Origin: Roseateles_B sp041905785
Lineage (GTDB): Bacteria > Pseudomonadota > Gammaproteobacteria > Burkholderiales > Burkholderiaceae_C
Direction of reading: 5' to 3'
Assembly: GCA_041905785.1 (NCBI GenBank)
Contig: JAYRKJ010000005.1
Span: forward strand, 62,001-126,000
Length of the DNA stretch: 64,000 nt
The position numbers and the translations under genes are program-made. The notes beneath the pieces were generated by a model. It was not told the origin of the DNA. It did not search any database and saw only the letters and a list, made by a program, of their open reading frames with translations. Positions 25,516 to 34,623 of this stretch are shown here, piece after piece. The first letter of the stretch is position 1. Each line of letters begins with the position of its first letter.

Positions 25516-25550
25516 CTGTCTGGAACGCAATTCCTCACGCTACCAGACAG
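25516..25550 (+). other. Stem-loop in the tRNA-Leu precursor leader
   Basis: CTGTCTGG (25516-25523) pairs perfectly with CCAGACAG (25543-25550) around a 19-base loop, 9 bases before the mature tRNA. It starts at about the predicted transcription start. Confidence 0.55.
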
Positions 25551-25559
25551 CAAAAACCA

Positions 25560-25644
25560 GCCGACGTGGTGAAATTGGTAGACACGCTATCTTGAGGGGG
25601 TAGTGGCGAAAGCTGTGCGAGTTCGAGTCTCGCCGTCGGCACCA
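25560..25644 (+). tRNA. tRNA-Leu (anticodon GAG)
   Basis: 85 nt with the long variable arm of a class II tRNA. Acceptor stem GCCGACG/CGTCGGC, discriminator A, encoded CCA. The anticodon stem is CTATC/GGTAG around loop TTGAGGG, giving GAG, which reads CUC and CUU. T loop GTTCGAGTC is standard. E. coli has leuU(GAG) next to secG in the same way. Confidence 0.97.
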
Positions 25645-25783
25645 AATTCCTCAATCGAGGTCGTGCGTTAACATCCTCGGGTTGGAGCCCGAAGGTGTGC
25701 AAGCGATCCTGGTTGAAGCGCCCTGTTGCAGGGGCGATCGAAAGATCGATTCTGCTAAGGGACAAGCCGGGCGCGGTCCGTGA

Positions 25784-25799
25784 GCGATAGATTTATCGC
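25784..25799. promoter_or_regulatory. Palindrome upstream of nuoA
   Basis: Perfect arms GCGATA and TATCGC around GATT, 88 bases before the nuoA start. A second small hairpin CGATC-GAAA-GATCG lies at 25736-25749. Either could be an operator or a leader structure for the nuo operon; no known consensus matches. Confidence 0.4.
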
Positions 25800-25886
25800 C
25801 AGCGGCGCGCCCGTTGCTTTTGTCGACTCTGTCGGCGTGCCGGAGGCCTGGAGGCCCTGGGCGCGGACGCAACCGAGAGCAAAGCT

Positions 25887-26246
25887 GTGAGTCTGGAACA
25901 GTACCTCCCCGTCATCCTCTTCATTCTGGTCGGCGCAGTGGTGGGTATAGCGCCCCAGATCCTGGGCTATCTTCTCGGCCCCAACCGGCCGGATCAGGCC
26001 AAAAACTCCCCCTACGAATGCGGCTTCGAGGCCTTTGAAGACGCGCGCATGAAGTTCGATGTGCGCTATTACCTCGTGGCCATTCTCTTCATCCTGTTCG
26101 ACCTCGAGATCGCCTTCCTGTTCCCCTGGGCCGTGACCCTGCGCGAAATCGGCGCGACAGGTTTCTGGGCGATGATGGTCTTCCTGGGCATCCTGGTCGT
26201 GGGCTTTGCCTACGAGTGGAAGAAGGGCGCCCTGGACTGGGAGTGA
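25887..26246 (+). CDS. nuoA: NADH-quinone oxidoreductase subunit A
   Basis: 119-residue membrane subunit of complex I at the junction of arm and membrane domain. Three helices; the conserved loop NSPYECGFEAFEDARMKFDVRYY-type region with Cys is present, then LFDLEIAFLFPWA. Starts with GTG. First gene of the nuo operon; a repeat element separates it from nuoB. Confidence 0.96.
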   Translation: MSLEQYLPVILFILVGAVVGIAPQILGYLLGPNRPDQAKNSPYECGFEAFEDARMKFDVRYYLVAILFILFDLEIAFLFPWAVTLREIGATGFWAMMVFLGILVVGFAYEWKKGALDWE

Positions 26247-26253
26247 GCTTTTG

Positions 26254-26350
26254 CCCCTCGCTCAGCGCGTCGCGCTGGGCGGTCCCCCGCGGGGACGCCA
26301 GCCTGGCGGCTGGCAATCGGGCCGGCTTGGGGCGGCCCGGCGCTCGGCCC
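26254..26350 (+). repeat. Multi-hairpin intergenic element, copy A (nuoA-nuoB)
   Basis: Opens with CCCCTCG, then three adjacent hairpins: CAGCGCG-T-CGCGCTG, GTCCCC-CGC-GGGGAC and GCCAGCC-TGGC-GGCTGGC; closes with a GGGCCG/CGGCCC stem and the tail GCGGCCCGGCGC. Copy B at 34624 shares the frame CTGGGCGGTCCCCCG and GGGGACGCC and the tail, but the stems differ by paired changes. Confidence 0.8.
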
Positions 26351-26380
26351 GGAACACGGGCGATTGATTGAAAGCGTGCT

Positions 26381-26857
26381 ATGGGTATTGAAGGCGTTTT
26401 GAAGGAAGGCTTCGTCACCACCTCGGTCGACAAGCTGATCAACTGGTCCAAGACCGGTTCTCTGTGGCCCATGACCTTCGGTCTGGCCTGCTGTGCGGTC
26501 GAGATGATGCACGCCGGTGCGGCTCGCTATGACATCGACCGCTTTGGCATGCTGTTCCGCCCGAGCCCGCGCCAGTCTGACCTGATGATCGTGGCCGGCA
26601 CGCTGTGCAACAAGATGGCGCCGGCGCTGCGCAAGGTCTACGACCAGATGGCCGAGCCGCGCTGGGTGCTGTCCATGGGCTCCTGTGCCAACGGTGGCGG
26701 CTACTACCACTACAGCTACTCCGTCGTGCGCGGCTGCGACCGCATCGTGCCCGTGGACGTCTACGTGCCGGGCTGTCCGCCCACCGCCGAGGCGCTGCTG
26801 TACGGCATCCTGCAGCTGCAGGCCAAGATCCGCCGCGAAAACACCATCGCACGCTGA
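26381..26857 (+). CDS. nuoB: NADH-quinone oxidoreductase subunit B
   Basis: Holds cluster N2, the last cluster before quinone. 158 residues; ligands Cys37, Cys38, Cys102 and Cys132 are all present (LACCAVEMM, SMGSCANGGG, VPGCPP). Lies in the peripheral arm next to the quinone site. Confidence 0.97.
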   Translation: MGIEGVLKEGFVTTSVDKLINWSKTGSLWPMTFGLACCAVEMMHAGAARYDIDRFGMLFRPSPRQSDLMIVAGTLCNKMAPALRKVYDQMAEPRWVLSMGSCANGGGYYHYSYSVVRGCDRIVPVDVYVPGCPPTAEALLYGILQLQAKIRRENTIAR

Positions 26858-26873
26858 AGAGGGCAGGGCATCC

Positions 26874-27470
26874 ATGACCATGAAACTCGACACCCTGCAG
26901 GCCGCCCTGGAAAAGGTGCTGGGCGAGCAGATCCTCGACCTCAAGCGCGAGCTGGGCGAAATCACCATCCGCGTGGCCCCCGAGCATTACGCGGCGGTCG
27001 CCAAGACCCTGCGCGACCACTCCGAGCTGCGCTTCGAGCAGCTGATCGACCTCTGCGGCGTGGACTACAGCAGCTACGGTGACGGCGCCTACGAGGGGCC
27101 GCGCTTCGGCGTCGTGTCGCACCTGCTGTCGGTCAGCAAGAACTGGCGCCTGCGTCTGAAGGTGCTGGCCGCCAGCGACGACTTTCCCTGCGTCGACTCG
27201 GTCACCCCCATCTGGAACTCGGCCAACTGGTTCGAACGTGAAGCCTTCGACATGTACGGCGTCATCTTCGAGGGCCATGAGGACCTGCGCCGCATCCTGA
27301 CGGACTACGGCTTCATCGGCCATCCCATGCGCAAGGACTTCCCGACCAGCGGGCACGTCGAAATGCGCTATGACGCCGAGCAGAAGCGCGTCATCTACCA
27401 GCCGGTGACCATCGAACCGCGCGAGATCACGCCGCGCGTGATCCGCGAAGACAACTACGGCGGACTCTGA
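26874..27470 (+). CDS. nuoC: NADH-quinone oxidoreductase subunit C
   Basis: 198-residue peripheral-arm subunit (30 kDa type), separate from NuoD here, unlike the fused NuoCD of E. coli. Signature WFEREAFDMYGVIFEGHEDLRRIL followed by HPMRKDFP. Two nearby ATGs (26874, 26880); the first is used. Confidence 0.96.
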   Translation: MTMKLDTLQAALEKVLGEQILDLKRELGEITIRVAPEHYAAVAKTLRDHSELRFEQLIDLCGVDYSSYGDGAYEGPRFGVVSHLLSVSKNWRLRLKVLAASDDFPCVDSVTPIWNSANWFEREAFDMYGVIFEGHEDLRRILTDYGFIGHPMRKDFPTSGHVEMRYDAEQKRVIYQPVTIEPREITPRVIREDNYGGL

Positions 27471-27477
27471 ATGATTC

Positions 27478-27546
27478 GCCCCCAAGCCCACATTCGTTCG
27501 CTGCCCCGTCGCGGGGCACAGGCCGCCTTCGGGCCGGCCCGGCGGG
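27478..27546 (+). repeat. Multi-hairpin intergenic element, diverged copy C (nuoC-nuoD)
   Basis: GCCCCG-TCG-CGGGGC hairpin (27503-27517) followed by the tail GGGCCGGCCCGGCGGGA, which matches the tail type of copies A and B. The left part is different, so kinship is likely but less sure. Confidence 0.5.
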
Positions 27547-27557
27547 AGTCCTGATCC

Positions 27558-28811
27558 ATGGCTGACATCAAGAACTACACCCTCAACTTCGGTCCGCAGC
27601 ACCCGGCCGCCCACGGCGTGCTGCGCCTGGTGCTGGAGCTCGACGGCGAAGTGATCCAGCGCGCCGACCCGCACATCGGCCTGCTTCACCGCGCCACCGA
27701 GAAGCTGGCGGAGAGCAAGACCTACATCCAGTCGCTGCCCTATATGGACCGGCTCGACTACGTGTCGATGATGGCCAACGAGCATGCCTACTGCCTGGCC
27801 ATCGAGAAGATGCTGGGGATCGAGGTGCCGGAGCGCGCGCAGTACATCCGCGTGATGTTCGCCGAGCTGACCCGCCTCTTGAACCACCTGCTGTGGCTGG
27901 GCTGCCATGGCCTGGACTGCGGTGCGATGAACATCCTCATCTACTGCTTCCGCGAGCGTGAGGACATCTTCGACATGTACGAGGCGGTGTCGGGTGCGCG
28001 CATGCACGCGGCCTACTTCCGTCCAGGCGGCGTCTACCGCGACCTGCCGGAAACCATGCCGCAGTACAAGGTCAGCAAGATCAAGAACGCCAAGACGATC
28101 GCCCAGCTCAACGAGAACCGCCAGGGCTCGCTGCTGGACTTCATCGAGGACTTCTGCAAGCGCTTCCCCAAGAACGTTGACGACTACGAAACCCTGCTGA
28201 CCGACAACCGGATCTGGAAGCAGCGCACGGTGGGCATCGGCGTGGTGAGCCCCGAGCGGGCCCTGAACATGGGCTTCACCGGCGCCATGCTGCGCGGCTC
28301 GGGCGTCCCCTGGGATCTGCGCAAGAGCCAGCCCTACGACGTCTACGCCAAGATGGACTTCGACATCCCGGTGGGCACGAACGGCGACACCTACGACCGC
28401 TACGTGGTGCGCGTCGAGGAAATGCGCCAGTCCTGTCGCATCGTCGAGCAGTGCGTGAAGTGGCTGCGTGCCAATCCCGGCCCCGTCATCACGGACAACC
28501 ACAAGGTGGCACCGCCCGCCCGTGTGGACATGAAGTCCAACATGGAAGAGCTGATCCACCACTTCAAGCTCTTCACCGAAGGCTTCCGCGTGCCCGAGGG
28601 CGAGGCCTATGCCGCCGTCGAGCATCCCAAGGGTGAGTTCGGCATCTACATCGTCAGTGACGGCGCCAACAAGCCCTACCGCCTGAAGATCCGCGCCCCG
28701 GGCTTCGCCCATCTGGCCGGCCTGGACGAAATGTCCCGCGGCCACATGATTGCCGACGCCGTCGCCGTGATCGGCACCATGGACATCGTTTTCGGTGAGA
28801 TTGACCGATGA
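27558..28811 (+). CDS. nuoD: NADH-quinone oxidoreductase subunit D
   Basis: 417-residue 49 kDa-type subunit that forms the quinone cavity with NuoB. Starts with NFGPQHPAAHGVLRLVLELDGE, with the quinone-site His in HPAAHG; ends IVFGEIDR. Overlaps nuoE by 4 bases. Confidence 0.97.
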   Translation: MADIKNYTLNFGPQHPAAHGVLRLVLELDGEVIQRADPHIGLLHRATEKLAESKTYIQSLPYMDRLDYVSMMANEHAYCLAIEKMLGIEVPERAQYIRVMFAELTRLLNHLLWLGCHGLDCGAMNILIYCFREREDIFDMYEAVSGARMHAAYFRPGGVYRDLPETMPQYKVSKIKNAKTIAQLNENRQGSLLDFIEDFCKRFPKNVDDYETLLTDNRIWKQRTVGIGVVSPERALNMGFTGAMLRGSGVPWDLRKSQPYDVYAKMDFDIPVGTNGDTYDRYVVRVEEMRQSCRIVEQCVKWLRANPGPVITDNHKVAPPARVDMKSNMEELIHHFKLFTEGFRVPEGEAYAAVEHPKGEFGIYIVSDGANKPYRLKIRAPGFAHLAGLDEMSRGHMIADAVAVIGTMDIVFGEIDR

Positions 28812-29314
28812 GCAGCACTCCCTACCAGCTCAGCGACGCGACCCGCGCTCGCTTCGACCGCGAGGTCGCCAAGTACCCGGCCGAGCAGCGCCAGTCGGCC
28901 GTGATGGCCTGCCTGTCCATCGTGCAGCAGGAGCAGGGCTATGTGTCCCGCGAAAGCGAGGACGCCATCGCCGAATACCTGGGCATGCCGGCCATCGCGG
29001 TGTATGAGGTCACGACCTTCTACAACATGTACAACCAGCGTCCCACGGGAAAGTTCAAGCTGAACGTGTGCACCAACCTGCCTTGCCAGCTGCGCAATGG
29101 CCAGCAAGCGCTGGACCATCTGCTCACCAAGCTGGGCGTGGACGAGGGCGGCACCACGGCTGACGGTCTCTTCACCGTGCAGAAGTGCGAATGCCTGGGC
29201 GCCTGTGCTGATGCGCCGGTGATGCTGGTGAACGACCGCCAGATGTGCAGCTTCATGAGCCATGAGCGCCTCGACGAACTCGTCGACACGCTGAAGGCCC
29301 ACGCCAAGAACTGA
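28808..29314 (+). CDS. nuoE: NADH-quinone oxidoreductase subunit E
   Basis: 168 residues; carries the [2Fe-2S] cluster N1a through Cys88, Cys93, Cys129 and Cys133 (VCTNLPCQ; CECLGACADAP). ATGA overlap with nuoD. Confidence 0.97.
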   Translation: MSSTPYQLSDATRARFDREVAKYPAEQRQSAVMACLSIVQQEQGYVSRESEDAIAEYLGMPAIAVYEVTTFYNMYNQRPTGKFKLNVCTNLPCQLRNGQQALDHLLTKLGVDEGGTTADGLFTVQKCECLGACADAPVMLVNDRQMCSFMSHERLDELVDTLKAHAKN

Positions 29315-29322
29315 GGGCAAGC

Positions 29323-30690
29323 ATGCTGGATCTCTCCAAGTTTCAAAGCAAGGGCGTCGAGACCTGCTTCCATGGCCGCCACATCGGTCCGCAGATCTAT
29401 GCCGACCTGAACGGCAGCAACTGGTCGATCAAGGACTACGAAGCCCGTGGCGGCTACGCAGCGCTGCGCAAGATCCTGGGCAAGGACGGCGCACAGCCGT
29501 CAGGCGACCAGCAGGTCGCGGGCCTGACCCCCGACCAGGTCATCGCCGAGGTCAAGACCTCCGGCCTGCGCGGCCGCGGTGGTGCCGGCTTCCCGACCGG
29601 TCTGAAGTGGAGCTTCATGCCCCGCCAGTTCCCGGGCCAGAAGTACCTCGTCTGCAACTCCGACGAAGGCGAGCCGGGCACCTGCAAGGACCGCGACATC
29701 CTCATGTACAACCCGCACATCGTCATCGAAGGGATGGCGATCGCGGCGTACGCCATGGGCATCAAGGTCGGCTACAACTATATCCACGGCGAGATCTTCG
29801 AGGTCTACGAGCGCTTCGAGGCGGCCCTGGAAGAGGCCCGTGCCGCCGGCCTGCTGGGTGACAACATCCTCGGCTCGAACTTCTCGTTCCAGCTGCACGC
29901 CCACCATGGCTTCGGCGCCTACATCTGCGGCGAAGAGACCGCGCTGCTGGAATCGCTGGAAGGCAAGAAGGGCCAGCCGCGCTTCAAGCCGCCGTTCCCG
30001 GCCAGCTTCGGCCTGTACGGCAAGCCCACGACCATCAACAACACCGAGACCTTCGCGGCGGTGCCCTGGATCATCCGCAACGGTGGCCAGCCCTACCTCG
30101 AGATCGGCAAGCCCAACAACGGCGGCACCAAGATCTTCTCGGTCTCGGGCGACGTCAACAAGCCCGGCAACTACGAGATCCCGCTGGGCACGCCCTTCGA
30201 GAAGCTGCTCGAGCTCGCCGGCGGCGTGCGCACCGGCCGCAAGCTCAAGGCAGTGATCCCGGGCGGCTCGTCCGCCCCGGTGCTGCCGGCCGAGGTGATG
30301 ATGCAGTGCACGATGGACTATGACTCCATCGCCAAGGCCGGCTCCATGCTGGGCTCGGGCGCTGTCATCGTGATGGACGACTCGCGTGACATGGTGACCA
30401 GCCTGCTGCGCCTGTCTTACTTCTACGCCCACGAGTCCTGCGGCCAATGCACCCCCTGCCGCGAAGGCACGGGCTGGATGCACCGCGTGATCGAGCGCAT
30501 TGCCCACGGCCAGGGCCGCATGGAAGACATCGACCTGCTCAATTCGGTCGCCGACAACATCCAGGGCCGCACCATCTGTGCCCTGGGCGACGCCGCCGCC
30601 ATGCCGGTGCGCGCGATGATCAAGCACTTCAAGCACGAGTTCGTGCAGAAGATCGAGCAGGCTCAACAGGCCCGCGCCAAAGCGGCCTGA
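29323..30690 (+). CDS. nuoF: NADH-quinone oxidoreductase subunit F
   Basis: 455 residues; binds NADH and FMN and holds cluster N3. Glycine-rich GRGGAGFPTGLKW and the acidic FMN/NADH region NSDEGEPGTCKDRDI are present; N3 ligands lie in ESCGQCTPCREG plus a later Cys near TICALGDAA. Follows nuoE after 8 bases. Confidence 0.97.
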   Translation: MLDLSKFQSKGVETCFHGRHIGPQIYADLNGSNWSIKDYEARGGYAALRKILGKDGAQPSGDQQVAGLTPDQVIAEVKTSGLRGRGGAGFPTGLKWSFMPRQFPGQKYLVCNSDEGEPGTCKDRDILMYNPHIVIEGMAIAAYAMGIKVGYNYIHGEIFEVYERFEAALEEARAAGLLGDNILGSNFSFQLHAHHGFGAYICGEETALLESLEGKKGQPRFKPPFPASFGLYGKPTTINNTETFAAVPWIIRNGGQPYLEIGKPNNGGTKIFSVSGDVNKPGNYEIPLGTPFEKLLELAGGVRTGRKLKAVIPGGSSAPVLPAEVMMQCTMDYDSIAKAGSMLGSGAVIVMDDSRDMVTSLLRLSYFYAHESCGQCTPCREGTGWMHRVIERIAHGQGRMEDIDLLNSVADNIQGRTICALGDAAAMPVRAMIKHFKHEFVQKIEQAQQARAKAA

Positions 30691-30707
30691 ACGCCAGGAC
30701 ACGAACC

Positions 30708-33032
30708 ATGGTTGAAATCGAACTCGACGGCAAGAAGGTAGAGGTCCAGGAAGGCAGCATGGTCATGCATGCCGCCGAAAAGGCCGGTACCTATATCCCG
30801 CATTTCTGTTACCACAAGAAGCTCTCCATCGCCGCCAACTGCCGCATGTGCCTGGTGGACGTGGAGAAGGCGCCCAAGCCCATGCCCGCCTGCGCGACCC
30901 CGGTCACGCAGGGCATGGTCGTGCGCACCAAGAGCGAGAAAGCCATCAAGGCCCAGCAGGGCGTGATGGAGTTCCTGCTCATCAACCACCCGCTGGACTG
31001 CCCCATCTGCGACCAGGGCGGCGAGTGCCAGCTGCAGGATCTGGCGGTGGGCTACGGCGGGAGCAAGAGCCGCTACACCGAAGAAAAGCGCGTGGTCTTC
31101 CACAAGAACGTGGGCCCGCTGATCTCCATGGAGGAGATGAGCCGCTGCATCCACTGCACCCGCTGCGTGCGCTTCGGTCAGGAAATCGCCGGCAAGATGG
31201 AGCTGGGCATGGCCCACCGCGGCGAGCACAGCGAGATCCAGACCTTCGTCGGTCGCACCGTGGACTCCGAGCTCTCGGGCAATATGATCGACATCTGCCC
31301 GGTCGGTGCGCTGACCAGCAAGCCCTTCCGCTACAGCGCCCGCACCTGGGAGCTGTCGCGCCGCAAGAGCGTCTCGCCGCACGACTCCACTGGCGCGAAC
31401 CTGGTCGTCCAGGTCAAGAACAACCAGGTCATGCGCGTCGTGCCCCTGGAGAACGAGGCCGTCAACGAGTGCTGGATCGCCGACCGCGACCGCTTCTCCT
31501 ACGAGGCGCTCAACAGCGATCAGCGCCTGACTCAGCCCATGATCAAGCAGGGCGGCCAGTGGAAGGCCGTCGACTGGACCGTGGCCCTGGAGTACGTGGC
31601 CAACGGCCTGAAGTCCATCAAGGACACGCACGGCGCCGCCAGCATCGCGGCCCTGGGCTCGGCCCACAGCACGGTCGAGGAACTCTTCCTGCTGGGCCAG
31701 CTGGTGCGCGGCCTGGGCAGCCAGAGCATCGACCACCGCGTGCGTCACGCTGCCTTCGACAACCGTGCGGCTGAGGGCCAGGCCCGCTGGCTGGGCAGCT
31801 CGATCGCCGCGCTGTCCTCGCTGGACCGCGCCTTCGTTGTCGGCTCCTTCCTGCGCAAGGACCATCCGCTGTTCGCGCAGCGCCTGCGCCAGGCGGCCCG
31901 CCATGGCGCCCAGGTCTCGGCCCTGCATGGCACGGTTGAGGACTGGCTGCTGCCGGTCGCGAACCGCATCACCGCCGCGCCGTCGGCTTGGGTGCTGGAG
32001 CTGGCCAATGTCGCCGCTGCCGTCGCTGCGGCCAAGGGCGTGAGCGCGCCGGCTGCTGGTCAGGCCACGGCCGAAGCGCAAGCCATTGCAAACAGCCTGC
32101 TGGGCGGCACGCGCAAGGCCGTGCTGCTGGGCAATGCCGCCGCCGAGCATCCGCAGGCCGCCAGCCTGCTGAGCCTCGCGAACTGGATCGCCCATGAGAC
32201 CGGCGCCACCGTCGGCTACCTGAGCGCTGCCGCCAACACGGTGGGCGCCCAGCTGGTCCGCGCGGTGCCGGGGCAGGGCGGTGCCAACGCCGGCGAGCTG
32301 CTCTCCAGCAAGCCTGCCAAGGCCCTGATCCTGCTGAACATCGATCCGGCCCTGGACAGCGCCAACCCGGCCGCCGCCGTGAAGGCCGTCAACGCCGCCG
32401 AGATGGTCGTGGTGATGAGCCCCTTCAAGTCCGCCATGGACTACGCCGACGTGCTGCTGCCCACGGCCCCGTTCACCGAGACCTCGGGCTCCTTCGTCAA
32501 CGCCGAGGGTCGCCTGCAGAGCTTCGTGGGCGTGGTCAAAGCCCTGGGCGAGACCCGTCCGGGCTGGAAGATCCTGCGCGTGCTGGGCAGCCTGCTGGGC
32601 CTGCAGGGCTTCGGCCAGGAAAGCTCCGAGCAGGTGCGCAACGAGGCCCTGGGCGTCGATGCCGACCTGAGCAGCCGCCTGAACAACGCCTCGAGCGCCG
32701 CCGTGCAGTTCGGTACCGCCGCCGCCGTGGAACGCCTGGCTGACGTGCCCATCTACGCCACCGATGCGCTGGTCCGCCACGCCACCTCGCTGCAGCTGAC
32801 CACCGACGCCAAGAACGCCGCCGTGGCCCATGTGAGCCAGGCGCTGTGGACCCAGCTGGGTCTGGGCGAGGGCGCCGAGGTGCAGGTGAGCCAGGACGGC
32901 GCCGGTTCGGCCCGCCTCAAGGCCAAGCTGGACGCCACGCTGCCCGCCAACGTGGTGCGCGTGCCCAGCGGCCTGCCCGAAACCGCCGCCCTGGGTGCCG
33001 CATTCGGCAGCCTGACGATTGCCAAGGTGTGA
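30708..33032 (+). CDS. nuoG: NADH-quinone oxidoreductase subunit G
   Basis: 774 residues. N-terminal ferredoxin domain with the [2Fe-2S] motif HFCYHKKLSIAANCRMC, then the His-Cys motif (HPLDCPICDQGGECQLQD) and CIHCTRCVRFGQE for 4Fe-4S clusters, and a molybdopterin-oxidoreductase-like C-terminal part. The C-terminal half is rich in Ala and less conserved, as usual. Start ATG 30708 gives MVEIELDGKKVEV. Confidence 0.96.
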   Translation: MVEIELDGKKVEVQEGSMVMHAAEKAGTYIPHFCYHKKLSIAANCRMCLVDVEKAPKPMPACATPVTQGMVVRTKSEKAIKAQQGVMEFLLINHPLDCPICDQGGECQLQDLAVGYGGSKSRYTEEKRVVFHKNVGPLISMEEMSRCIHCTRCVRFGQEIAGKMELGMAHRGEHSEIQTFVGRTVDSELSGNMIDICPVGALTSKPFRYSARTWELSRRKSVSPHDSTGANLVVQVKNNQVMRVVPLENEAVNECWIADRDRFSYEALNSDQRLTQPMIKQGGQWKAVDWTVALEYVANGLKSIKDTHGAASIAALGSAHSTVEELFLLGQLVRGLGSQSIDHRVRHAAFDNRAAEGQARWLGSSIAALSSLDRAFVVGSFLRKDHPLFAQRLRQAARHGAQVSALHGTVEDWLLPVANRITAAPSAWVLELANVAAAVAAAKGVSAPAAGQATAEAQAIANSLLGGTRKAVLLGNAAAEHPQAASLLSLANWIAHETGATVGYLSAAANTVGAQLVRAVPGQGGANAGELLSSKPAKALILLNIDPALDSANPAAAVKAVNAAEMVVVMSPFKSAMDYADVLLPTAPFTETSGSFVNAEGRLQSFVGVVKALGETRPGWKILRVLGSLLGLQGFGQESSEQVRNEALGVDADLSSRLNNASSAAVQFGTAAAVERLADVPIYATDALVRHATSLQLTTDAKNAAVAHVSQALWTQLGLGEGAEVQVSQDGAGSARLKAKLDATLPANVVRVPSGLPETAALGAAFGSLTIAKV

Positions 33033-33036
33033 CGCG

Positions 33037-34134
33037 ATGATCGAAAGCCTCTACCAATCCGGCGCCTCCCTGCTGGGCGCACTCTGGCCCGTGGTCTGGA
33101 GCCTGCTCAAGATCATCGCGGTCGTCGCACCGCTGATGATCTGCGTGGCCTACCTGACCCTGTGGGAACGCAAGGCCATCGGCTGGTCCCAGATCCGTCC
33201 GGGCCCGAACCGCGTGGGCCCTTACGGCCTGCTGACCCCCATCGCCGACGCGGTGAAGCTGATCTTCAAGGAGATCATCCTCCCCAGCGCCGCCAACCGC
33301 GGGCTCTTCTTCCTGGGCCCCATCATGACCATCATGCCGGCCCTGGCTGCCTGGGCCGTGGTGCCTTTCGGCCCGGACGCCGCCGTGGCGAACGTCAACG
33401 CCGGCCTGCTGTTCCTGATGGCCATCACCTCGCTGGAGGTCTATGGCGTGATCATCGCCGGCTGGGCCTCCAACTCGAAGTACGCCTTCCTGGGCGCGCT
33501 GCGGGCGTCGGCGCAGATGGTGTCCTACGAAATTGCCATGGGCTTCGCGCTCGTGGTGGTGCTCATGGTCACCGGCAGCATGAACATGACGGACATCGTC
33601 ACCTCGCAGGAGAAGGGCACCTTCGCCTCCATGGGCGTGAACTTCCTGTCCTGGAACTGGCTGCCCCTGCTGCCCATCTTCGTCGTGTACTTCATCTCGG
33701 GCCTGGCCGAGACCAACCGCCACCCCTTCGACGTGGTGGAAGGGGAATCGGAAATCGTGGCCGGCCACATGATCGAGTACTCGGGCATGTCCTTCGCGAT
33801 GTTCTTCCTGGCCGAGTACGCCAACATGATCCTGGTCTCGGCCCTGGCCGTCGTCATGTTCCTGGGCGGCTGGAGCGCACCGATCTCCTTCAGCCTGCTG
33901 GGCATGGAGACGCCGCAGTTCATCCAGAACACCATGGCCTTCTGGAACTGGGCCTGGCTGTTCGGCAAGACCTTCTTCGTCGTCACGATGTTCCTGTGGG
34001 TGCGCGCCACCTTCCCGCGCTTCCGCTATGACCAGATCATGCGTCTGGGCTGGAAGATCTTCATTCCCGTGACGCTGGTCTGGCTGCTCGTCGTCGGCCT
34101 GTGGATCCAGTCGCCGCTGAATATCTGGAAGTAA
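33037..34134 (+). CDS. nuoH: NADH-quinone oxidoreductase subunit H
   Basis: 365-residue membrane subunit with eight helices that closes the quinone chamber. Family motifs WERKAIGWSQIRPGPNRVGP and AETNRHPFDVVEGESEIVAGHM, rich in charged residues that link quinone reduction to proton pumping. The ATG at 33037 follows the nuoG stop after 4 bases. Confidence 0.97.
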   Translation: MIESLYQSGASLLGALWPVVWSLLKIIAVVAPLMICVAYLTLWERKAIGWSQIRPGPNRVGPYGLLTPIADAVKLIFKEIILPSAANRGLFFLGPIMTIMPALAAWAVVPFGPDAAVANVNAGLLFLMAITSLEVYGVIIAGWASNSKYAFLGALRASAQMVSYEIAMGFALVVVLMVTGSMNMTDIVTSQEKGTFASMGVNFLSWNWLPLLPIFVVYFISGLAETNRHPFDVVEGESEIVAGHMIEYSGMSFAMFFLAEYANMILVSALAVVMFLGGWSAPISFSLLGMETPQFIQNTMAFWNWAWLFGKTFFVVTMFLWVRATFPRFRYDQIMRLGWKIFIPVTLVWLLVVGLWIQSPLNIWK

Positions 34135-34140
34135 GCCGCC

Positions 34141-34623
34141 ATGGTCAAGCACTTCATCAAGAGCTTCATGCTCACCGAGCTGTTCAAGGGCATGGCCCTG
34201 ACCGGCCGACATTTCCTCTCGCGCAACATCACTGTCCAGTTCCCGGAAGAGAAGACCCCGCTGTCGCCCCGCTTCCGCGGCCTGCATGCCCTGCGCCGCT
34301 ACGAGAACGGCGAAGAGCGCTGCATTGCCTGCAAGCTCTGCGAGGCCGTGTGCCCCGCGATGGCCATCACCATCGAGTCCGACGTGCGCGAAGACGGCAG
34401 CCGCCGCACCACGCGATATGACATCGACCTGACCAAGTGCATCTTCTGCGGTTTCTGCGAAGAGAGCTGCCCGGTGGATTCCATCGTCGAGACCGACATC
34501 TTCGAATACCACGGCGAAAAGCGTGGCGACCTGTACTTCACCAAGGACATGTTGCTGGCCGTGGGTGACCGCTACGAAAAGCAGATCGCAGCCAGCAAGG
34601 AGGCCGACGCAAAATTCCGTTGA
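34141..34623 (+). CDS. nuoI: NADH-quinone oxidoreductase subunit I
   Basis: 160 residues with two [4Fe-4S] motifs, CIACKLCEAVCPAMAI and CIFCGFCEESCPVDSI (clusters N6a and N6b). Peripheral-arm subunit next to the membrane. A repeat element begins at once after its stop. Confidence 0.97.
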   Translation: MVKHFIKSFMLTELFKGMALTGRHFLSRNITVQFPEEKTPLSPRFRGLHALRRYENGEERCIACKLCEAVCPAMAITIESDVREDGSRRTTRYDIDLTKCIFCGFCEESCPVDSIVETDIFEYHGEKRGDLYFTKDMLLAVGDRYEKQIAASKEADAKFR

